Shown here piece by piece: positions 1 through 6,300 of a DNA stretch of 6,893 nt. Under the pieces are notes generated by a model. That model searched no databases and had not been told where the DNA came from. It saw only the letters and a list, made by a program, of their open reading frames with translations. Each line of letters opens with the position of its first letter. Positions within the stretch are counted from its first letter, which is position 1. The position numbers were made by a program, and so were the translations under genes. Source of the stretch: Bacteroidia bacterium (GTDB taxonomy: Bacteria > Bacteroidota > Bacteroidia > JABDFU01); contig JADLGT010000214.1 of assembly GCA_020849195.1 (NCBI GenBank), positions 1 through 6,893 on the forward strand, in the 5' to 3' direction.

Positions 1-140
1 AATACCCGCTTGGCTTTGGCAACCAGGATGACATTTCAAAGACTATTTTATTCCTTTTGTCGGACGCGTCGCGATGGATAACCGGAACGAATATAACGGT
101 GGATGGAGGACTTACAGCAGGCGATTTTCTATCTGCCTAA
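1..140 (+). CDS. Short-chain dehydrogenase/reductase, FabG-like, C-terminal end only (partial)
   Basis: Only the last 45 codons are present, read from position 3 to a TAA at 138-140; the start lies upstream of the window. The visible tail contains DISKTILFLLSDASRWITGT followed by NITVDGGLTAG. This is the classic C-terminus of the classical SDR family (Rossmann-fold NAD(P)H oxidoreductases such as FabG), where the 'S.(W)ITG..i.VDGG' segment closes the substrate pocket. The cofactor motif and the Ser-Tyr-Lys catalytic residues lie outside the window, so the substrate cannot be read. It sits 32 nt before a glycosyltransferase on the same strand, which suggests one operon. In polysaccharide clusters such SDRs may reduce a nucleotide-sugar intermediate or a 3-ketoacyl-ACP used to acylate a sugar. 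Family assignment is firm; the exact role is inference. Confidence 0.88.
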   Translation, partial: YPLGFGNQDDISKTILFLLSDASRWITGTNITVDGGLTAGDFLSA

Positions 141-172
141 ACAGCGAAACAGCCTGCAACAATTGATTTAGA

Positions 173-886
173 ATGACCAACAAAAAAATTTCGGTTGTAA
201 TACCTGTCTATAACAGCGTCCGAACACTCGAACAACTTTTTACACGCCTAAACAGTGTTCTGCAAAAAATAACAGATGACTATGAAGTAGTATTTGTCGA
301 TGATTGTTCATCAGACACGAGTTGGGAGATTTTAAAAAAATTAAAGTCAGGAAATGCTGTGTCTATAATGCTATTCCGGCTCACATCTAATTTCGGACAG
401 CACAATGCAACATTATGCGGACTGTGTAATTCAACAGGCGAAATAATAATTACCATGGATGATGATTTACAGCATCCTCCTGAAGAATTGCCAAAACTTA
501 TTGAAGCAATGTGGCAAAACAACGCCGAACTGGTATATGGTGTTTCAACAAACTATAAACGAGAAAAAATCGCAATAAAAATTTTAAAATTTCTAAGCAA
601 ACGTAGCGGCTACAGCCCGGGTAACTGGTCGGCATTTCGTTTACTAAAAAAAGAATTGTGTGTTAAAATTTGTAATCCGACCTCAAATTATTTTAATGTC
701 GATCAATCAGTATTTAAACACACCACAAACATTACATTCGTAGATGTATCATTTGCCCAACGTCGCTTTGGCAATTCGGGCTACTCTTTTTGGAGTCGAT
801 TATTGTTGCTGAAAAATATACTATTTCAGCAAACAAATTCTACTTCCGGCAAGCTGCCTTTTATTATTCAAGAACAATTAATATGA
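173..886 (+). CDS. Family 2 glycosyltransferase, soluble, DPM/ArnC-like catalytic domain
   Basis: A 237-residue GT-A fold glycosyltransferase that should transfer a sugar from a nucleotide- or polyprenyl-linked donor to a growing glycan at the cytoplasmic face of the membrane. Visible motifs are SVVIPVYNS (7-15) for the nucleotide-binding first strand, EVVFVDDCSSDTS (38-50), and ITMDDDLQHPPEEL (93-106), whose Asp96-98 form the metal/nucleotide DXD site. QRRFGNSGYSFW (196-207) matches the 'R..G.S.Y' element of the dolichol-phosphate mannosyltransferase/ArnC branch. ArnC-type enzymes usually continue into two membrane helices. This protein stops at 237 residues with only a short hydrophobic stretch (209-218), so it appears to be a free catalytic domain. 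The start is the first ATG of the frame, 32 nt after the SDR stop, with no Shine-Dalgarno, as usual in Bacteroidota. Its stop overlaps the next gene as ATGA. Donor and acceptor are unknown; surface polysaccharide or O-antigen synthesis is the likely setting. Confidence 0.9.
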   Translation: MTNKKISVVIPVYNSVRTLEQLFTRLNSVLQKITDDYEVVFVDDCSSDTSWEILKKLKSGNAVSIMLFRLTSNFGQHNATLCGLCNSTGEIIITMDDDLQHPPEELPKLIEAMWQNNAELVYGVSTNYKREKIAIKILKFLSKRSGYSPGNWSAFRLLKKELCVKICNPTSNYFNVDQSVFKHTTNITFVDVSFAQRRFGNSGYSFWSRLLLLKNILFQQTNSTSGKLPFIIQEQLI

Positions 887-1542
887 TTATTCGCAAATAC
901 GGTGTTACGTTACGCCGACTTACAGAAGAAGACATTGAGTTAGTCAGAGCTCACAGAAATTCTGTTGAAATACAAGAGCAAATGTTTTACCGCGAGGAGA
1001 TAACACCCGAATCGCAGCAAAAATGGTTTGCGTCAATCAACAACGCACACAATCATTATTTTATTATTGAACACAAAGGCGAAAAAATTGGACTCATCTT
1101 TGGGAAAAATGATAATTATACCGAACTCACAAGCGAAGGAGGAATTTTTATATGGAATAAAAAAGCCTTCGAATCAATGGTGCCTGTGATTGCTTCGATT
1201 GTTTTTACCGAATTGACATTTACTTTCAGAGAAATGAAAAAAATATATGCAACACTGCGAATACAAAACAGTCGAGCAATAAATTACATTCGACAGATGG
1301 GTTATTGCTTAGAACTTGAAGACAAAGCGGAAGGCAAGGCAATTTACACATTAACGCACAGCGATTTTGTAAAAAAAACAGAAAAGATAAAAAAAACAAT
1401 TGCCCGATTAACCAACGACTTTTCTGAAATATCGGAAAGAGATATTTTTTTTGAATCGACCTTGAATGAAAAACAAAAACTGCTTTATTCAAGCTATCCC
1501 GAATATTTGCGTGCAAAAATTGAAAAACTGAGAGTCGGCTGA
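883..1542 (+). CDS. GNAT-family N-acyltransferase with C-terminal extension, probably amino-sugar modifying
   Basis: A 219-residue protein of the acyl-CoA N-acyltransferase (GNAT) fold. VTLRRLTEEDIELVRAHRN (8-26) is the typical N-terminal strand-helix, and the following 'M....I....Q..W' spacing recalls PseH-like sugar N-acetyltransferases. A central strand, FIIEHKGEKIGLIFG, spans 60-74. NSRAINYIRQMGY (129-141) is the GNAT motif B segment ('N..a...y...GF') that packs by the acyl-CoA. Residues about 160-219 form a Lys-rich, mostly helical extension beyond the usual fold. The frame is open from an ATG at 790, but I chose ATG 883. That start overlaps the glycosyltransferase stop as ATGA, begins right before the conserved domain, and avoids a 97-nt overlap; the extra 31 residues have no domain character. 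It is the last gene of the + strand operon. Likely role: transfer of an acetyl or other acyl group from CoA or ACP to an amino sugar in the same glycan pathway. The substrate is inferred. Confidence 0.83.
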   Translation: MIIRKYGVTLRRLTEEDIELVRAHRNSVEIQEQMFYREEITPESQQKWFASINNAHNHYFIIEHKGEKIGLIFGKNDNYTELTSEGGIFIWNKKAFESMVPVIASIVFTELTFTFREMKKIYATLRIQNSRAINYIRQMGYCLELEDKAEGKAIYTLTHSDFVKKTEKIKKTIARLTNDFSEISERDIFFESTLNEKQKLLYSSYPEYLRAKIEKLRVG

Positions 1543-1653
1543 TACAAAACGATTTCATCCGTATATATTTTTTATTTTCTGATTATCAGATGTCTGCCTG
1601 CCGCAGACAGGGAACACCCATGATATTCATTTGTGTTTGTGATACCATAGGTA
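1543..1653. other. Convergent intergenic region with two inverted repeats
   Basis: This 111-nt gap separates the converging ends of the GNAT gene and the helical-protein gene. It holds a perfect 7-bp hairpin (1591-1609) and most of a 13-bp inverted repeat (1613-1664) that runs into the neighbouring stop codon. An odd near-palindrome, TCTGATTATCAGA, lies at 1578-1590. Neither strand has a convincing U-tract after these stems, so a classical intrinsic terminator is not supported, although the position fits a bidirectional transcription end. Confidence 0.6.
1591..1609. repeat. Short perfect hairpin, possible dispersed palindrome
   Basis: TGTCTGC at 1591-1597 pairs perfectly with GCAGACA at 1603-1609 around a five-base loop, CTGCC. 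The core CTGCCGCAG is GC-rich compared with its AT-rich surroundings. Palindromes built around CTGCCTGC/GCAGGCAG are, as far as I recall, frequent between genes in Bacteroidota genomes, so this may be one copy of a dispersed element. Only one copy was noticed here. Confidence 0.5.
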
Positions 1654-1664
1654 TCATGGGTGTT
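1613..1664. repeat. 13-bp inverted repeat with a competing internal hairpin, across a stop codon
   Basis: AACACCCATGATA (1613-1625) is exactly reverse-complementary to TATCATGGGTGTT (1652-1664), with 26 nt between the arms. Inside, TGATACC (1640-1646) pairs with GGTATCA (1650-1656) around the loop ATA. The two stems share bases 1652-1656, so they are mutually exclusive. The right arm contains the TGA stop (1654-1656, read on the minus strand) and last codons of the minus-strand gene. The structure could end transcription in both directions or protect 3' ends. No strong U-run follows on either strand, so the function is open. Confidence 0.7.
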
Positions 1665-3177
1665 TCTTCCGAATAAATTCACTGATTGGTTTGTTTTGGA
1701 TTTTGCTGTCGAGCCAGAATACAAAATCAAAGTATTCAACCGCAAGTTTTTCCATCGGATCCCGGGCAATCTTTTTAAATTCTTTTTTAAGATTTTTGAA
1801 GGCATCTATGCGATCGTTAAGGGTGTGCATAATAGGAACTTTATTTTGTATAAAATTCAAAATGAGGTTTTCAAATTTATAGAGCCTGTTGTGCTTGTAA
1901 AAATAACGATAAGCCGATTGAGCTACCCCTGGCAACAAATCGAAATTACCCAACTCAAAATGCACAAGGAGATTTAATAGGCGTACAAAACCATATTTGT
2001 CGTACGCAATGTCTTGCAGTTCGTTATTTAAAACATAGTTAATATGCTGTAGGCACAATTTGTATTTAGAAGCCATAAAATAAATAATCATTAAATTGAT
2101 TTGCAGCGAAATTTCATGTAGTGTATTTAATTTATGTCTTCGATTTTGTTCAAGCCATTTTTCAATTTCGGCGGCACTGTTAACAGCTTCAGCATAACGT
2201 TTGTACGATATAAAATTTTGAGAAAGTTGCGAGTAGTAGCGCAGTTGTATATTGGCGTTCACTACAGGAAAATGGTGTTTGAGATTTTTTAAAGCGCTCA
2301 ACACCTCCAGTGTTTTTTTAAATTTTAGAATGCCGGCTCCGACCGACAAGATGTTGTTAAGCGTATATAGATACGTGTAAAAATAAATTTGGCGGTATTG
2401 CGGTTTTTTTTCTATAAAATGTTTCAATGCCATAAAGTGCTTCAAGCTGCCCGAATTATCGTTTTTGAAGTGCCGATGGGTTCCATTTTGAAAGTAATAG
2501 GATATCAATGCCCTGTCGGACAAGGCATTTGAAGGGTTTGTCAGTAAATTGTGATTTATTTTTTCATCACCCATTTTCATCAGATTTCTGCTTCTTGCCC
2601 TGCCTAATTTTTCTCCCCGCACCATCAACCACGCAGCCAATTTCCTGTATTCCTGAAAATTTTTCAGCTTATTAATTAGGTTGTTTTCATCGAGATAGCG
2701 TTGTTCCCGGGTCTTTTCCAAATAGCTTAATTCGTGTTGATTCATAATGATACTTTCTTCAATGACCGACAATTCAATTGCGTAGCTAAACAAATCAAAC
2801 TCTTCGGCTGTTTTTTTCGCGCGGGCAACTAGCTTTCGGCTTGCTGCATATTGATTTCTTGCAGTCAGTATTTTTATGTGGCTGATTTGTTTTCTGATTT
2901 GAGCATCAATGCTTTTGTTGCTGTGAAAAATTTCGAGGCTGTTCAAAATGCTTTCGAAAAGATAAGCTTTCGCTACCGAAAAATTTATAGTTAGCTTTTC
3001 TGCCTTCATCTGCTTTATAATAGCCGGCTCATCGTATTTTTCCTGAGCAAGGATTACATCAAACAACTGCAGGTATTTTTTTTTGCCCGTCTGCAGGCCG
3101 GAAAACAATTTGAAGTGGCGCTTCTCGGATTTGGTAAGCGACTTTATGAGCACGAACAGGTCTTCTGTTGCCTTCAT
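1654..3177 (-). CDS. Bacteroidota-specific helical repeat-like protein of unknown function
   Basis: A 507-residue protein without a signal peptide or membrane segment, so probably cytoplasmic. It starts with FVLIKSLTKSEKRHFKLF (8-25), followed by KKYLQLFDVI (33-42) and FSVAKAYLFESILNSLEIF (66-84). I recognise this N-terminal signature from a family of about 500-residue hypothetical proteins in Bacteroidota. The rest is predicted almost entirely helical, with paired-helix patterns such as NQYAASRKLVARAKKTAEEF (108-127), YKRYAEAVNSAAEIEKWLEQ (325-344) and ASKYKLCLQHINYVLNN (369-385). These resemble degenerate TPR/alpha-solenoid units, which usually bind other proteins. It is rich in Lys, Arg, Tyr and Phe. 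The ATG at 3175-3177 is kept because the conserved signature begins seven residues later. The gene diverges from the adhesin gene and converges on the polysaccharide operon, so it is its own transcription unit. No enzymatic motif was seen; the function is unknown. Confidence 0.85.
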   Translation of the reverse strand: MKATEDLFVLIKSLTKSEKRHFKLFSGLQTGKKKYLQLFDVILAQEKYDEPAIIKQMKAEKLTINFSVAKAYLFESILNSLEIFHSNKSIDAQIRKQISHIKILTARNQYAASRKLVARAKKTAEEFDLFSYAIELSVIEESIIMNQHELSYLEKTREQRYLDENNLINKLKNFQEYRKLAAWLMVRGEKLGRARSRNLMKMGDEKINHNLLTNPSNALSDRALISYYFQNGTHRHFKNDNSGSLKHFMALKHFIEKKPQYRQIYFYTYLYTLNNILSVGAGILKFKKTLEVLSALKNLKHHFPVVNANIQLRYYSQLSQNFISYKRYAEAVNSAAEIEKWLEQNRRHKLNTLHEISLQINLMIIYFMASKYKLCLQHINYVLNNELQDIAYDKYGFVRLLNLLVHFELGNFDLLPGVAQSAYRYFYKHNRLYKFENLILNFIQNKVPIMHTLNDRIDAFKNLKKEFKKIARDPMEKLAVEYFDFVFWLDSKIQNKPISEFIRKKHP

Positions 3178-3381
3178 AGGAAGATTAAAATATTTTGAAA
3201 ATTATTGATATTTCATATTATTTATGAATAAATATACTAAATAGTAATAAATAGGATACTTAGAATAAAGTAAAAATGATTTGACTTGAAAAGTTGTATA
3301 ACGTATATTTGAATATGTACATACCGCACCCGTTTATATACGCAACCGAGTAATCTTTTCCGGTTAAATTTTTTAGAAAAA
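3178..3381. promoter_or_regulatory. Divergent AT-rich promoter region
   Basis: These 204 nt separate two divergent starts and should hold promoters for both. The adhesin side carries a good Bacteroidota promoter (3280-3311). For the minus-strand gene only weak -7 candidates are visible: TATATTTA (complement of 3229-3236) and TAATTTTC (complement of 3197-3204). Each is one base off TAnnTTTG, and neither has a proper upstream TTTG. Neither start has a Shine-Dalgarno sequence. The adhesin start follows TTTTTTAGAAAAA, the A-rich leader usual in this phylum. Confidence 0.65.
3280..3311 (+). promoter_or_regulatory. Bacteroidota-type housekeeping promoter for the adhesin gene
   Basis: TTTG at 3280-3283 and TATATTTG at 3304-3311 are separated by 20 nt. 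This matches the -33 TTTG / -7 TAnnTTTG consensus of the Bacteroidota primary sigma factor, whose spacing is about 19-21 nt. Transcription would begin near 3316-3320 and give a leader of roughly 65 nt before the ATG at 3382. The match is by sequence only. Confidence 0.65.
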
Positions 3382-6300
3382 ATGAAAAGACAACTCCATA
3401 CTTTTTTCGTTGAAACTTTAATAGTTGTATGCGTTAGTGCTACACTAGCACAAACACCTGCTGTATCCGGCTCGACAAGTGCCGGCGCCGGCTGGTCGCG
3501 CAACGATATTTTTCAAAATAAGGTATTCATAGAAAACAAAGGACAGTTCGACGGAAAAAATAGTCTCACATCACACCGCATAAAATACGGCATTAACAGC
3601 GGCGGACAGGAAATCTATTTCACTACACATGGTCTTACCTGGCGCTACACCAAAAGTGAGCTGCCTGAAGAAGTTTTACGTGAGATAGAAGAAGAGAAGC
3701 AGGGAAAAAAAGAAGAAAAACCCGGAGAGCTTGAGCGCGAGATAGCCGAGAAAACGAAAACCACTGTTTATTTGGTTAACATGGAGTGGCTGGGCGCAAA
3801 CTCCGATGCCGAACTAATGGCAGCAAACCCTGTGCCCGAGTATTACACGTACGGTGACGAAAAGGTGTTTTATAAAGCATCGGCGTACAAAAAGCTGACG
3901 TACAAAAATTTGTACCCGAGCATAGATGTTGAATATGTGTTTCATGAAAAAGAAGGGATCAAGTATTCATTGATACTTCACCCCGGTGCAGATGCGTCAA
4001 AAATAAAAATGAAGTTTTCGGGTACCGATAAAGTGTACAAAGACGATGCAGGCAACATTCACCTGGTTACAGCCTTAGGCGATATTGTTGATCACGCGCC
4101 GTTTACCTTTTATGAGGCCGATAAGTCTGTTATCGCTTCTACTTTTTTTGTAAACAGAAATGTTGTTTCGTTTAATTTAAAAAACTATAACAACAGCCGT
4201 ACAGTTATAATCGATCCATGGACTGTTGGAGTTACCATGCCGGCTTCGAATAAGGCGCTTGAAGTTGAAAAAGATGCTGTAGGGAACGTCTATATTTCAG
4301 GAGGGTCAAACGTAAGTGGCGGGGTACTTATTGTGCAAAAATTTTCACTGGCCGGAGCATTACAATGGACATACACTCCTATACCAAACATGTGTTCCAC
4401 TTTTAATGGATATTATGGTGACGACCTTAAAGTGGATGCTCAGGGAAATATTTATTTTGACGGTGGTTCTTCGAATTGTTCACCTAACGGTAACAAGACC
4501 ATCGTCAAACTAACACCTGCCGGCTCTGCTGTTTGGGTAGCCGATATTCTTGAATCAGAACCTTACCGGCTGTTGGTTGATTGCGGAGTTACAACATTGT
4601 ATCTTACAGGTTCCTGGTCCCCGCGTTTACATATTATTAGCCCTGCAACAGGTCTTGAGTCAAACAATGTACCTATTGTTTATACTGCTAATGGTACCTC
4701 AAGTGATGATATGAGGGATGTTATTCTTGCACCTAATGGTAATTATTATGGGATATCCACAGCACAACCTGCAAATAATGCGACCATACGGATATTTAAC
4801 CCTGCCTGGTCTCAGTTGGTTAATGTTCCTGCAGGTTTCAATGTAACTTATTGGTTTGCGTCATATACCGGGCACGCTAATGCCGGCCAGCCAGCCTCTT
4901 TGCATTTAGTTGCAGCAAGCAGACAATTCTTTTTTGTTACCGATGGTGCAACATTGCAAAAACGTAATTTAACTACCGGTGCGCTGATAAGCTCTGTTGC
5001 AATACCCGGAGGGACTTCTGTAACAAGTGCAAGTGGAAATTCAGGAATCGTAACAGATACGTGTGGGAACGTATATGTAGGAACCCAAAATTCTGTCAGA
5101 AAATATGATTCTAATCTTGTATTTATATCATCCGCAGCTACTGCCGCCGCCGTTTACGATTTGTGTTTGGGTATTAACGGAGAAATACTTGCTTCCGGAA
5201 ATGGATTTCTTGCTTCTGTAAATCTTTCAGCTTGTACTCCGGCTGCTTTGAATGTAACAGCCACCGCCACTCCAACGGGTAATTGTAACAACGGTAATAT
5301 CGGCACCTCCACCGCCACAGTTACAGGTGGCGATCCGTCATACAGTTATTATTGGATTCCGGGAGGCCAAACCGGTTCTACGGTTACGGGTTTGGGCGCG
5401 GGCACCTATAGTGTTATTGTTACAGATATGAACTGTAATAAAGACACTGCTGTTGTTACAGTTACTTCGGCGGGAGCGTTAACAGCCTCGGTTACTCAAA
5501 CAAATTTGCAGTGTAACGGAACAAGCAATGGCACCGCATCGGTTTCGGCATCAAACGGAACAGCACCTTACACCTACACATGGTCAACCGGCAGTACGGC
5601 TGCTACTGTAACGGGGTTAGGCGCATCTACTTATACTGCTACCATTACCGACGCCAACGGATGCAAGGTAATTATTCCGCTTAACATTACTCAACCCAAC
5701 GCGACACCTGTTAGTTTTCAAACCACCCCTACTACCTGCAACAACCGGAACGGCAATGCGGTAGCGAATGTGACAGGGGCCTCAGGGCCATACACCTACC
5801 TGTGGTCGAACGGGCGCACAACTTATTACGCAGGATCAACGCTATATTCAAGTGAACTTACCGGAGGGATCTACACGGTAACCATTACCGATTCCAAAGG
5901 GTGCACCTTGGCAACAACAGTTACTGTGCCCACTTCCACTAGCACTGTTTCAACTTCGTTTACCTATTCGGCATTGTGTGCCAATACCCCTGTTAATTTT
6001 ACAAACACGGGTACCCCTCCCGGTACGGGTATAACATATAATTGGGTTATTTCACCAATAACTCCAACAAATGTTAGCGGCACCACCACCGATTTTTCTT
6101 ATACATTTTTAACCGCGGGAACATACACCGTTGCTCATACTGTAAGCGATGGCACTTGCTCAAATACTCTTTCTAAAACCATTGTTGTTGTTGACTGTTC
6201 GGCAGGACCAAGTATTACAGCCGCCGGAACTTCGGTATGTCCGGGATCTTGCGCTACGGTAACCTCAAGCGCCACCGGTGGCACACAGCCCTATACTTAT

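Noticed and set aside
790..882. Upstream in-frame ATG extending the GNAT protein by 31 residues
   Set aside because: It would overlap the glycosyltransferase by 97 nt, and the extra residues show no domain character. The ATGA start at 883 fits translational coupling and lies just before the conserved domain.
173..1542. Horizontal transfer of the polysaccharide genes, judged from low GC
   Set aside because: Hand counts of single 60-nt lines gave about 22-37% GC here and 43-53% in the adhesin. The adhesin's Thr/Gly/Ala-rich repeats raise GC by themselves, so no transfer can be claimed without a genome-wide baseline.
1591..1664. Classical intrinsic terminator for either converging gene
   Set aside because: Stems are present, but on the plus strand only GTTTCTTCC follows, and on the minus strand an A-rich stretch follows, so the required U-tract is missing.
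1572..1805. 77-codon minus-strand frame crossing the convergent junction
   Set aside because: It lies in another frame of the helical-protein gene, whose own C-terminus is well formed. It shows no recognisable motif, so I take it as a shadow.
3344..3365. Stem AACCG/CGGTT followed by a T6 run in the adhesin leader, resembling an attenuator
   Set aside because: The stem is only 5 bp with a 12-nt loop, too weak to stand out from chance. The T-run is better explained as the A/T-rich leader common before Bacteroidota starts.
3237..3503. 88-codon minus-strand frame over the adhesin promoter and signal peptide
   Set aside because: It is antisense to a strong promoter match and a clear signal peptide, has a biased composition, and shows no family resemblance.
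4316..4513. 65-codon plus-strand frame inside the adhesin gene
   Set aside because: It is an out-of-frame reading of the propeller-like region, with no motif and no separate start signals.
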